Shown: positions 47,798 to 56,311 of the stretch, in pieces
How the letters are laid out: the number at the start of each line of letters is the position of its first letter
Position numbering within the stretch: position 1 is the stretch's first letter
Source of the DNA: B30-G6 sp964633115
GTDB lineage: Bacteria; Desulfobacterota; Desulfobacteria; Desulfobacterales; B30-G6
Length of the DNA: 64,000 nt
Direction: 5' to 3'
Assembly (NCBI GenBank): GCA_964633115.1
Contig: CAZWEO010000006.1
Coordinates: 16,079 to 80,078 of the forward strand
Notes under the pieces: generated by a model
What the model saw: only the letters and a program-made list of their open reading frames with translations
Databases searched by the model: none
Told to the model about the DNA's origin: nothing
Position numbers and translations under genes: made by a program

Positions 47798-49081
47798 CTA
47801 AAAAAAGTTACACGTCAATCCCAATGATAATAATGATGCCGCCTCAGGCGTCTGACCTTCCTGGTCTTCAAAAAAATTGCCATATTCAAAATGGGCATAC
47901 GCCAGATTGAGTTCATATCTTTGTAAAAAAGTATATTGAAAACGAAGGTCAAACTCCCAGCCATATTGGTCGCGATCATCCTGGGGTGCATCATATGGAT
48001 AAAGTATCGCTGCAGTCGACTCAATTAGGGCGTCATTAAATGGTGCTAGCGTTAGTTGGATACCGGGAGCCTTGACGCCATAAAAGGTGCCCCCACCATA
48101 GGTCAATACGCCTTCAATGCTACTGTCTTGCCATTCTGGATCAAAAAAAATTAGCAAGCGTGAATTATATGGCAGGGGCGAGATAAACGTCGTCAGAGTG
48201 TCCTCCCGAAACGAGTCGTCGCCTGTGGCCGTAAAGAAAAAAAATGCCATGCTGAGACGGTCATTCAGATTGGTTTCTAACGAGATATCGGCTAAATAGG
48301 CAGCAATGTCCCGCTTGGTCTCCCCCGTCAGATGGTCAAACTTCACCTGGCCGCCTTCATAAATTGTGTGTAATCGTAATTGTGTATTGCCCAAAAAAAC
48401 TTCAGCCGACACTCCCAGCCACCAAAGTTCACTGTCGCTGGTGGGCTCCAATAGCTGAAATCGATCAGGCAAGGTATGCGCAAAGGCATCATCCTGGTCT
48501 TGAAACCAGGCTCCGAAAAGGTTTACTTGCTCAAAAAGTCCAGGTTCATAAGCCAGCGTCATTCCCAACATAGGGGAATGATCCATTATCCGCGCTGCTT
48601 GCAAATGCCATTTCCAGGGAGACTGATGTACCGTCAATGACATGGCCGGGGCATCATCGATACAGATCAATCCATTACCGAACACCACGGGCTGCAACCC
48701 CACAATGGTCTGTAGAGGCGCCTTGCCCATATTGATATAGGCGTTGGTTATCGTATCTTCTTGATCCTCTTCTAGGTTACTGTAAGTTTGCTCGCCATTG
48801 TCATCAAATTCCCACTGCAAATCCCCACGCAAATAAGCAAAAATGTCCTTTTCAAAAAACAGCATCAGTGACGGTGTTATGCTTAAAAGATCCTCATCCA
48901 GATCCCGGTCATATTCGCCCGATATGCCATCAAGATAATTAGTTTGGCTGACATAGGTATTCCGCAATTCAAGATCGATTTGCGATTCTAAGGCCCAGGC
49001 ATCAATGCCCCCCAGAATCAGCATGATTAACAGCGGCAACATCCAACAGCTGCGTTCATATGGTTTATACGAACTATGCAT
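47798..49081 (-). CDS. Putative outer-membrane beta-barrel protein
   Basis: The protein has about 427 residues from ATG 49081 (eight codons more are possible). A hydrophobic signal peptide (CWMLPLLIMLILGGIDAWA) is followed by many alternating amphipathic strands rich in Tyr, Trp and Asp, and the protein ends in Phe (LGLTCNFF), as do BAM-assembled barrels. It resembles porin/alginate-export-like proteins in composition, but the family is not recognised with certainty. It precedes the ECF sigma gene and could be its target or first operon member. Confidence 0.65.
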   Translation of the reverse strand: MHSSYKPYERSCWMLPLLIMLILGGIDAWALESQIDLELRNTYVSQTNYLDGISGEYDRDLDEDLLSITPSLMLFFEKDIFAYLRGDLQWEFDDNGEQTYSNLEEDQEDTITNAYINMGKAPLQTIVGLQPVVFGNGLICIDDAPAMSLTVHQSPWKWHLQAARIMDHSPMLGMTLAYEPGLFEQVNLFGAWFQDQDDAFAHTLPDRFQLLEPTSDSELWWLGVSAEVFLGNTQLRLHTIYEGGQVKFDHLTGETKRDIAAYLADISLETNLNDRLSMAFFFFTATGDDSFREDTLTTFISPLPYNSRLLIFFDPEWQDSSIEGVLTYGGGTFYGVKAPGIQLTLAPFNDALIESTAAILYPYDAPQDDRDQYGWEFDLRFQYTFLQRYELNLAYAHFEYGNFFEDQEGQTPEAASLLSLGLTCNFF

Positions 49082-49214
49082 GAATGGAATCTTTTTTATC
49101 AGCAAATTGTAACTTTTTCCAGCCCGACGTGTTTATCCCTATTAGATCGCAAGGTTTTTGAAACCACGCAGGGTTGATGCCCTGATAAGGTCTCAATGAG
49201 CGGCCATTAGGTCT

Positions 49215-49250
49215 CGAAATTGAAATCGATATCGGTATCGGTATCGAAAC
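49215..49250. repeat. Hexanucleotide tandem repeat
   Basis: Six degenerate 6-bp units of consensus CGRWAT (CGAAAT TGAAAT CGATAT CGGTAT CGGTAT CGAAAC) lie about 60-100 bp upstream of the lipoprotein gene start. Slippage in such an array could alter promoter spacing, but no promoter was identified. Confidence 0.7.
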
Positions 49251-49313
49251 TGCCCAAACGCGAGTTGTCACGAGCACATTTTTACAAAATGTAAACGAAA
49301 CCGGAGGGGTATT

Positions 49314-51182
49314 ATGCATACTTTTTGTTTAAACCAAATTCGATCACTCAAATTTCTAGCCGTGATAATGGTAACGGTTTTTTCATTATTAGCCTGTGCT
49401 GGCGATGGAAATGACACAGGCACCGATGATAGCGACCAGAGCGGTGACGTCACCATTAGCCTGACGGATGCGGTTGGCGATTTTGCCACTTACAGTGTCG
49501 ATGTGGTCTCTCTAACCCTAACCAAGGCCAATGGCACCGAGATCTCATCCCTGCCTCTCTCCACACGAATCGATTTTACCCAGTATACAGACATGACCGA
49601 ATTTCTGACTGTAGCTACCGTCCCGTCGGGCGTTTATGTGGCCGCCACCCTGACCCTGGATTATACCAATGCCGATATATGGGTAGAAGATGAAGTCGGA
49701 GTACTGGTGCAGATACAGGAAATTGTTGATGAGGATGACAATCCACTGATCCTGGTGGAAATGACGGTTCAACTGGAAGACCGCAACCAACTGGTCATTG
49801 CACCGGGTATCCCCATGCATTTGCAGTTGGATTTCGATTTGCAAGCCACAAACAAAGTTGAATTTGAAGAACCGGATGATCCCAAACTGATCGTTGATCC
49901 CTATCTGGTTGCAGATGTTAATCGGGTTAGTTCAAAAATTCACCGTCTACGCGGACTACTGGATGAAGTCATCCCGGAAGAACAATCCTTTACGGTCTTC
50001 ATTCGGCCCTTTTATACTGCCCTGACTGGAAAACATCACCGTTTTGGACGCATGACAGTCGTGACGGACGAAGAGACGCTCTATGATCTCAATGGCGGGA
50101 CCTATCAAGGAGAAGAAGGTCTGAAAGCCATGCAGGACCTCGATCCCCTGACAGCGATAGTTGTTTTGGGTGATCTCAAATTTAATCCTTTACGCTTTGA
50201 TGCCAAACAGGTATTTGCCGGCTCCAGTGTGCCCTGGGGTGATCAGGATGTGATTTCCGGAACGGTAATCGCCCGCCAGGACAATGAGTTAACCGTCAAA
50301 GGTTGCACCCTGGTGCAAGACGACGGCAGCATCATTTTCCATGATACGGTGACTGTAACCGTCGGAGACGAAACCCGTGTAACCCGCCAGCTCTCCAACC
50401 AGAGTTTCACTATTCAAGATATCTCCGTGGGTCAAAGGGTCACTATTTTTGGCACCCTCACCCAGGATCAACCGCTGAACTTAGCCTTGGACGCCACCCA
50501 GGGACGGGTGCACATGAAGCTCACAACTGTCCGGGGTACTGTTATTGAAGTCGATGAAGACAATCCTGTTGCGCAGATAAACCTTGACCTACAATCCATC
50601 AACCGCCATCGTGTGACCATCTTTGATTTCAGTGGTACAGGTATCGATCCTACCTACAATGCCGATCCCAGCGATTATGAGGTCAATACCGGTGCCTTAG
50701 ATCTTAACAAACTGGAACTGGGTGATCCCATCAAGGTGCGCGGTTTTGTGCAGCCCTTTGGTGCGGCCCCTCCCGATTTCAATGCCCAAACCATCATCAG
50801 CGTTGCCGATGTACGTGCTTTTATGAAGGTCAAGTGGCAGCCCGCCAGCATGGAAGCGTTCACTTCCATATTACCTGACAGTCTGACATTGAACCTGGAT
50901 GGCGTTGGCTGGCCCCATCACGTCTACCGTAGTTGGGTCGCTACTGATTTGACCGAGCTGGATCAGCCCACAACGATCCAGCCTTTAGAAGATGGGAGCG
51001 GCCTCTTTATCATTCACTATGGTAGCGTATTCGAGCTGTTCTTAAACTTTGAAGATTTTAGCGCGGATCTGCAAAACATTATCGAAGAAGGTTGGGCTGT
51101 TCACAAGGTCTGGGCCCGGGGCGCATTTGACGATGCCAGTGCCACCCTGACTGCCAACATGGTGGATGTGCACCTTAAATAA
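49314..51182 (+). CDS. DUF4382/DUF5666-type lipoprotein
   Basis: The protein has 622 residues. A signal peptide with lipobox (FSLLACAG, Cys about 28) leads to an acidic linker. DUF4382-like residues about 45-200 contain DVTISLTDAVGDFATYSVDVVSLTLTKANG and VPSGVYVAATLTLDY. Several DUF5666-like beta repeats follow (VISGTVIARQDNELTVKG, GQRVTIFGTL, GDPIKVRGFVQP). It is an exported, beta-rich surface or periplasmic lipoprotein of unknown function. An ACCGGAGGGG ribosome-binding site supports the start. It ends inside a dispersed hairpin repeat. Confidence 0.8.
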   Translation: MHTFCLNQIRSLKFLAVIMVTVFSLLACAGDGNDTGTDDSDQSGDVTISLTDAVGDFATYSVDVVSLTLTKANGTEISSLPLSTRIDFTQYTDMTEFLTVATVPSGVYVAATLTLDYTNADIWVEDEVGVLVQIQEIVDEDDNPLILVEMTVQLEDRNQLVIAPGIPMHLQLDFDLQATNKVEFEEPDDPKLIVDPYLVADVNRVSSKIHRLRGLLDEVIPEEQSFTVFIRPFYTALTGKHHRFGRMTVVTDEETLYDLNGGTYQGEEGLKAMQDLDPLTAIVVLGDLKFNPLRFDAKQVFAGSSVPWGDQDVISGTVIARQDNELTVKGCTLVQDDGSIIFHDTVTVTVGDETRVTRQLSNQSFTIQDISVGQRVTIFGTLTQDQPLNLALDATQGRVHMKLTTVRGTVIEVDEDNPVAQINLDLQSINRHRVTIFDFSGTGIDPTYNADPSDYEVNTGALDLNKLELGDPIKVRGFVQPFGAAPPDFNAQTIISVADVRAFMKVKWQPASMEAFTSILPDSLTLNLDGVGWPHHVYRSWVATDLTELDQPTTIQPLEDGSGLFIIHYGSVFELFLNFEDFSADLQNIIEEGWAVHKVWARGAFDDASATLTANMVDVHLK

Positions 51183-51201
51183 AATCGCTTTGCGATTTTA
51201 T
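51179..51201. repeat. 23-bp hairpin repeat, copy 3
   Basis: ATAAAATCG-CTTTG-CGATTTTAT, again with a C-G closing pair and a 3-nt loop. The TAA stop codon of the lipoprotein gene is the second to fourth base of the repeat, so the element supplies the gene's end. Confidence 0.8.
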
Positions 51202-51207
51202 GGTATG

Positions 51208-51250
51208 AAATAAATAATGCTCTGCCGTTTCGGCAGAGCATTATTTATTT
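51208..51250. terminator. Bidirectional Rho-independent terminator between convergent genes
   Basis: Perfect 20-bp arms (AAATAAATAATGCTCTGCCG and its complement) enclose a 3-nt TTT loop, followed by CTTTTTG on the plus strand and A/T-rich sequence on the minus strand. It terminates the lipoprotein gene and the convergent gene at 51245, whose stop codon lies in the stem. Confidence 0.9.
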
Positions 51251-51814
51251 CTTTTTGAGCTTAAGCCATCGCTTGGCATCTCCATTGCCCATGCTGGCTG
51301 CTTTGCGAATATTCTGGACGCCTTTTCTTTTTTTCCCCATCTTTATCAGCGTGGCCCCGCGTTCGAAATAAACCCTTGAGATACCAGAATCTATTTGGAC
51401 GACAGTGTTGAAATCTTTCAAAGACTTTCTATATTCGCCGGTTTTTCGATAAGCCCTGCCACGATGGTAGTAATAAAACCATTTGGGATTGGCCTCGACA
51501 CGGGCCTTGAGACGATAGATTTTACCGTCCCAAGATTCCTCCAGGATCTCAGTTTTTACAATTCCGGCGCTGAAAGATACGATTTCATCCCTGGTAATCT
51601 GGTGATCGGTCACCACGGTATTGCTTTCTAAATAGGTTCCCAGTCTTTCCACCAGGATCCGTTTGACCTGTAGCAGCGAGATGGAGCGACAGGTCAGCTT
51701 GCTGTCAGCTTCACCTGCGTCATAGTCATATTGTTCCACAAATGAAATTGCTTGAGCACACGGATTGAATCCGAACATCAGGCAAATCAATCCGAAAAAT
51801 AGGATCTTTTTCAT
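51245..51814 (-). CDS. Exported TPR-containing hypothetical protein
   Basis: The protein has 189 residues with a Sec signal peptide (1-22, ending PCAQA). The middle contains a stretch about activity in beta conformation (SRDEIVSFSAGIVKTEILEE) and the C-terminal half has TPR-like helices: WFYYYHRGRAYRKTGEYRKSLKDFNTVVQID and RVYFERGATLIKMGKKRKGVQNIRKAASMG. Protein-protein interaction in the periplasm is likely. It is convergent with the DUF4382 gene and has no clear operon partner. Confidence 0.7.
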   Translation of the reverse strand: MKKILFFGLICLMFGFNPCAQAISFVEQYDYDAGEADSKLTCRSISLLQVKRILVERLGTYLESNTVVTDHQITRDEIVSFSAGIVKTEILEESWDGKIYRLKARVEANPKWFYYYHRGRAYRKTGEYRKSLKDFNTVVQIDSGISRVYFERGATLIKMGKKRKGVQNIRKAASMGNGDAKRWLKLKKK

Positions 51815-52277
51815 TGTTTGGTTCCTCCGTAGGCAAATGGGGCAGGTTCAATCATGGATTCCCTCAGTTTTAACTGCTTCAGGTTTTCTATTTTGTCAAC
51901 ACTGTTCACATGTTTTGGTCGCAATCTTAAATATAATCTAAAATTATCAGAGGTAATCCGCGCCCACATCACCTTATACTGTGCTTTGGATTTTTTTAGT
52001 TATCGTCCCGGAATCATGGCTTTTACTTTTGCTATGAAACCGCCTAAAATCTTAGTACGCAAGGTTACCTGTGTTAATTTTCCAAAGAATTTTGGCATTA
52101 CTTATCCCTTCGTTTTTCAATATAATATTTTTAAACCGGACCTAATCCGATTTTTTTCCATCTTAAGCTAATTTGACCATATAAATATATTGGTAGGTCG
52201 GCTTAAAAACTTTAATTAAAAAACGATATTATAGAATTTAGTTTAACGGCCTCGAGGAGTTCTAGATAGGAAAAAAA
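51815..52277. other. Upstream region of the TPR gene
   Basis: This A/T-rich stretch should contain the minus-strand promoter of the TPR protein. An open plus-strand frame of 105 codons starting at 51854 has no ribosome-binding site and an implausible composition. No other structure was seen. Confidence 0.4.
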
Positions 52278-52309
52278 TGTGGCTCCGGTCCCATCAAACC
52301 GGAGCCACA
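52278..52309 (-). terminator. Rho-independent terminator
   Basis: TGTGGCTCCGGT and ACCGGAGCCACA form a 12-bp stem with an 8-nt loop; on the minus strand it is followed by seven T residues. It would end minus-strand transcripts coming from the aminotransferase, almost 500 bases away, or from an unannotated RNA in between. Confidence 0.85.
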
Positions 52310-52403
52310 AGACGAAAGGAGGTATGAAGGAGGGCTAGATTTATGCCCTATGGCGGTACATTTATACCATATATAGTACATTGTCAAGCATTTTTATCAA
52401 TAT

Positions 52404-52447
52404 ATGGTACAATTTATGGTACAATTTATATGCAATTATATGCAATT
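52404..52447. repeat. Two adjacent short tandem duplications
   Basis: ATGGTACAATTT is repeated twice (52404-52427) and ATATGCAATT twice (52428-52447). Just upstream, TACCATATAT and ATATATGGTA form an inverted repeat. The cluster looks like an operator or a replication-slippage site and has no recognised function. Confidence 0.6.
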
Positions 52448-52530
52448 AATATCATATTTATGGAATGTATGGCGAAATTAATAGATCACCCATGCATTAA
52501 ATTGCGAAATGTCAATTAGGCAAAATGAAA

Positions 52531-52627
52531 AGGCTTCCCTGAATGCCGTTATTTTATCCAGTGCATCTTTTTATTTGTTTTTTTGAGGATCACTGGATTA
52601 AAAGATGCACGTACATTCGAGAAGCCT
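52531..52627. other. Nested stem-loop region, possibly a structured RNA
   Basis: AGGCTTC (52531-52537) pairs with GAAGCCT (52621-52627) and GAATG (52541) with CATTC (52614); inside, GTGCATCTTTT (52561-52571) pairs with AAAAGATGCAC (52600-52610). An alternative inner stem, ATCCAGTG with CACTGGAT, competes with it. The compact nested arrangement in an intergenic gap suggests a folded RNA or a palindromic repeat. Confidence 0.5.
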
Positions 52628-52801
52628 ATTAAATGCCATCCCTTGCCTTTATACTTGATAGGCATTTGGTACGCTGTTTTATGTATAACTATAGAATAAT
52701 GTCTCTCGGGAGTATGTCAATTAACGCTTTTACGGTTGAAAACCGGTTGTGTGTGCTCCGCGAGTTATGTGAAAATAATTTATACCTTTTTAAAGTGGTT
52801 T

Positions 52802-53932
52802 TTAATTAATAGCTCGTGCCAGCCGCTCAACACCTTCTTTCAAATCATTTTGTCTATAGTACGCAAAACACAGCCGTAGATGGTCGCGCAAACCCTGCGC
52901 GCATGAAAATCTAATCCCAGGTTGATACACTACCTTATGTGACTTGGAATCGGCCAGCAATAATTCGCTATCAGCACCTTTTATCAATCGTGCCCAGATA
53001 AAATACCCGCCGGACGGTTCCCTAAAATGTAGAGTAGGTATCTTCAAACTTAATGCGTCACACAGGGTGGCCATGCGATTTTGATAAATTTCTTTAAGTT
53101 TTTTCAGATAGGATTCTTGCAGGCCCAATTCTATTACGCTACTCACAATGCTGGAAACAAATGGATTCAATCCGCCACCGCTATCCAGATAGCCACACCC
53201 CGTAAATGGCGACAGCAATTTGTTTTTGGCGTGCATCCAACCCAGTTTTAATCCCGGCGCGAGGATTTTGGAAAATGATCCCAATGAAAGAACCCTTTCG
53301 CCTACATCGAAATATGTCATGGGGGGTGGGGGTGTAGACGTGTAATTCAGCAATTGATAGACTTCATCTGCGATGATAAAAAAATCATATTTCTCACTTA
53401 GGTCGATGAGTTTCTCTCGTCGTTTTGCAGAAAGGGTGACACCGGCTGGATTGTGGAAAACCGGTACGGTATAGATAAAAACCGGGTTGTGTTTCTTCAG
53501 CTTTTCTTCCAAGGCATCGATGATGAGACCATCTTCATCAATTGGCGTTCCGATGACATTTAGTTTGTAATCCGCAAAAATGCGCAGTGCCAGAAAATAG
53601 GAAGGCTCTTCAACGATTACCGTATCACCCGGACGCGTTTTAAGTCCGCAAATCATATCCAACGCTTGGGAAACGCCACCGGTAATAAAAAGATGATCCG
53701 GGTCGACCGGCCTCTCGTATTGGGCGCTTAAAAAACCAGCCAAGGAGATTCTAAAATTACCATTGCCCTGTTCTATACCGTACTGCAATATACCGCGGTC
53801 CTTTTGCTGGAATCGATGATTCGCGGCTTGCTCCAATAATTCTATGGGAAGATTGTCTATTTGCGGTTGCCCGATCCCGAGATCAATCCAATCTTTGGGA
53901 ACACTTACTTGAATCACCTGTGCTTTCGTCAT
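52802..53932 (-). CDS. PLP-dependent aminotransferase class I/II
   Basis: The protein has 376 residues with the aspartate-aminotransferase fold: LGIGQPQIDNLP at the N-terminus, FITGGVSQALDMICGL, YTVPVFHNPAGVTLS, FIIADEVYQLL and the PLP lysine in LGSFSKILAPGLKLGW. The motif NPAGVTLSAKRR and overall length resemble 2-aminoadipate/valine-pyruvate-like transaminases of the MocR-related group, without the DNA-binding domain. The substrate is uncertain. Its start touches the end of a broken transposase remnant. Confidence 0.88.
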   Translation of the reverse strand: MTKAQVIQVSVPKDWIDLGIGQPQIDNLPIELLEQAANHRFQQKDRGILQYGIEQGNGNFRISLAGFLSAQYERPVDPDHLFITGGVSQALDMICGLKTRPGDTVIVEEPSYFLALRIFADYKLNVIGTPIDEDGLIIDALEEKLKKHNPVFIYTVPVFHNPAGVTLSAKRREKLIDLSEKYDFFIIADEVYQLLNYTSTPPPPMTYFDVGERVLSLGSFSKILAPGLKLGWMHAKNKLLSPFTGCGYLDSGGGLNPFVSSIVSSVIELGLQESYLKKLKEIYQNRMATLCDALSLKIPTLHFREPSGGYFIWARLIKGADSELLLADSKSHKVVYQPGIRFSCAQGLRDHLRLCFAYYRQNDLKEGVERLARAIN

Positions 53933-54442
53933 TAGGTTTCCTCCGTGATCTCCTGAGCCTTATTCAACACCTTTTCCACAAAATCACTATCACCCAAAAT
54001 ACGTTCATCGCCCTTCATCAAGCTATTCGTCTTGCGCATTGCTTTAACAGCTGACCAACCGCCCATACTCCGGATAAGACCACCACCCCTCAGTTCAGGT
54101 CGCTTTCCTTCGTTAATACCTTTGTTGATAAAGGCACGGTAACGTCGACGTGCGGTGGATATATTGCTCTCAAAAAGCGACAAGACATATTCAGTATCCT
54201 GTCAGCAACCGCCGCATCACGGTCGTGATCGGAGCATTTCCTGTTCGTAACAGCAGATGAAAATGATTGGGGATACCTGCCCAGGCAAAGCAGGCCGTAT
54301 TGGTATCGATCAAAATTTTACTGAGCCGATTTACTAAATTATCCTGATCTTCATTATCATAAAATATATTTCGACGTGCGATACATCTTACTATGATGTG
54401 ATGCAGCGCACCCGGGGAATCTATGCGGGATTTTCTGGGCAT
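53932..54442 (-). pseudogene. REP-associated tyrosine transposase (RAYT) with an internal deletion
   Basis: The 5' piece (54442-54191) encodes the Y1_Tnp start: PRKSRIDSPGALHHIIVRC and the HUH-type FAWAGIPNHFHLLLRTG, ending RRLLTGY. The 3' piece (54183-53932) encodes the usual RAYT C-terminus, RRRYRAFINKGINEGKRPEL, GGWSAVKA and GDSDFVEKVL. In complete RAYTs about 100 residues, including the RHRRxGHLFQ segment, lie between them; here LLTGY is joined out of frame to a segment that would read EYVLSLFE. The gene is therefore inactive. Confidence 0.8.
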
Positions 54443-54776
54443 GAAAATTTAATAGCGAGGTAGCAATCGTGTGTCAACCAATAATCCAATGGACGTTAAT
54501 TCTTACTTTGCAGGATATCGTCTTTTTGATGATACGTAGACTCTGCTATAATTTCTTCTCAGCATATCATTCAATGCCCTTGAAATTGATGATTGCTTAA
54601 AAGCCTACAAATCACTACGACAACCGAAGAAGAGCGATAATATAATATTTCACAACCTTATTGCAGGGACTAAAATTAAAGGATAAATTCTTGATGCTCC
54701 ACTAAAAGAGTAAAAATTTTGAATCTAGTGACAAGAAAATAGCATACATTACAGCCGATTAGTTTGAAAGAATTGA
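54443..54776. other. Non-coding stretch
   Basis: This 334-bp A/T-rich region upstream of the RAYT remnant and downstream of the PilZ-like gene shows no coding frame with a ribosome-binding site, no strong hairpin and no recognised repeat. Confidence 0.4.
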
Positions 54777-55043
54777 TTATATAAACCTTGCTCCAAAGCC
54801 CCACTCATCTGACCAATCGATCTCTGCGGGCTTGACAGTATGGTTGTCTTCACATTGCATTGATATGAATATTGTTTTTCCCTTTAGGTGGTAAGATGAG
54901 TTTCGCGTTCTAATAAGAACTCCATCATTGCCAAGGGAATCAATTCTGCCGGTATATTTATTATCATCAATATTAATTATGACTTCTCTTTTCCATATAT
55001 TCCCTTTACATGTTCTAACATCTTTATGCATCATCTCCTCCAT
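54777..55043 (-). CDS. Small PilZ-like protein
   Basis: The protein has 88 residues. REVIINIDDNKYTGRIDSLGNDGVLIRTRN resembles the strand order of a PilZ domain (TGRIxxLGNDGxxI), and EIDWSDEWGFGARFI its last strand. The N-terminal RxxxR motif of c-di-GMP-binding PilZ domains is not clear, so binding is uncertain. It stands alone, with a GGAGGAGATG ribosome-binding/start region on the minus strand. Confidence 0.55.
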   Translation of the reverse strand: MEEMMHKDVRTCKGNIWKREVIINIDDNKYTGRIDSLGNDGVLIRTRNSSYHLKGKTIFISMQCEDNHTVKPAEIDWSDEWGFGARFI

Positions 55044-55286
55044 AAGGAACCTCTAATGTTAGGCTATTTTTAACTATAGCTAGCAAAATTCATGCCGAGA
55101 TCTCACAACCATCTAAACTTATGATTAACAACACTTTTAGAAGAATACTATAAATTTCGGCCACAGAGATTATAACGTAGATTACATAATTATCTATCAA
55201 GATGTTACTAAAAGTTGACACCGTCAGGTCAGAATTGTAATCTTGTAAATAAAACATTATTAACACCAAACTATAAGGAGAATAAA

Positions 55287-55433
55287 ATGGTAGATAAAAG
55301 AAGTGGTAATGACCGAAGGATTAATCCAGACAGAAGAAAAGGTGAAAGATCTTCCTACAACGGTTCTGAAAAGAGGGAAATAGAATATCGGAGACTCGAG
55401 ATAAGCAGGAGGGAAAAGGAAATTTCAGATTGA
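55287..55433 (+). CDS. Small highly charged protein
   Basis: The protein has 48 residues from ATG 55287, with an AAGGAGAAT ribosome-binding site; the longer upstream frame lacks one. It consists almost wholly of Arg, Glu, Asp and Lys: DKRSGNDRRINPDRRKGERS, then EKREIEYRRLEISRREKE. The DRRxNxxRR motif also begins the PilZ protein at 16344-16889, suggesting a detached N-terminal segment. The function is unknown. Confidence 0.5.
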   Translation: MVDKRSGNDRRINPDRRKGERSSYNGSEKREIEYRRLEISRREKEISD

Positions 55434-56002
55434 GATTTCAATGGTTGAATGTAAATACGCCTTTATAAACGATGCGCCTACTTAATCCATTAGAATAATT
55501 TGCATTCACGTCATCAACCTCTATCTAAAAGTTTGCTATTGTTACCAATGGCTGAACAGATGCACTATGAATTCTCTTCAACTTGGCCGATTAGTTTTTG
55601 TAAGGCGTTTTCAGAATCTGGCAAGGACGTGGTGTTGAAACCCAAATATCGGCATGTTATTGCTTAACCAGACAGTTAGGCAGCCCTGACCCCCTCCGGC
55701 CAATGACTCGAATATGGCCACTCAACCAAATATAGCCGTCTGAAAAGCAGGCTGTGACAACAACATTACATCCAACCCTGCTACGGCGAGCTTATACAAA
55801 ATCCAAGCATCAAATCCAACCTTATTACAAATATTCCTAGATCAACATCCTCTCCCGATCTATTAGTAGTTGCCAGGGCATTGTCTGCTGCCTACTGTTT
55901 TATTTGCAATAAATCTACAATTAGCAATTTCAGTTGTGTTCTCATCATAGCTTTGATATTCTCCTAATTTCGAGTTGATAGAATCGTAAAAAGTTTTAAA
56001 TA
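55434..56002. other. Non-coding stretch
   Basis: No convincing gene, repeat or RNA was found in these 569 bp; open frames are short and lack ribosome-binding sites. It precedes a palindromic repeat. Confidence 0.4.
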
Positions 56003-56127
56003 GACGGTTTCGTAAAAAGTTCAAATTCAAGGCGTGCAAATTTCGTAATTATGAGGCGTACTTATTGTACGTTGAATGAGTGCGAAGTGAAGCACAACAC
56101 AGAAGTTGGTCTTTTTATAAATCCGTC
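56003..56127. repeat. Palindromic MITE-like repeat, second copy of the 176-306 type
   Basis: Terminal inverted repeats are GACGGTTTCGTAAAAAG on the left and, reverse complemented, GACGGATTTATAAAAAG on the right (14 of 17 identical). The centre holds GCGTACTTATTGTACGT, matching the RTACTTnTWGTAY centre of the element at 176-306. It encodes nothing. Confidence 0.7.
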
Positions 56128-56287
56128 TTGGATTGTGGATGATATACCCATTGTCGCAAATATGTTCCGAATCAACACTTAATCTAAAGTAACCGGAATA
56201 TTATGCCGACAACTCCTGTAGAACGATCATGCGCTAGATTTGCAAAACGATGTGTTAACCTGATTTCTCCGCTATGATTCGCTGTTC

Positions 56288-56310
56288 ATAAAATCGTGTG
56301 ACGATTTTAT
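56288..56310. repeat. 23-bp hairpin repeat, copy 4
   Basis: ATAAAATCG-TGTGA-CGATTTTAT, with a T-A closing pair. It ends one base before the ATG of the kinase gene and replaces the usual ribosome-binding site, so in the mRNA it would sequester the start region. Confidence 0.8.
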
Positions 56311-56311
56311 T

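Noticed and set aside
52343..52519. 58-codon plus-strand frame with GGAGGG upstream
   Set aside because: The coding content comes from AT-rich tandem repeats, composition is implausible and it overlaps structured palindromes; kept only as a note under the stem-loop finding.
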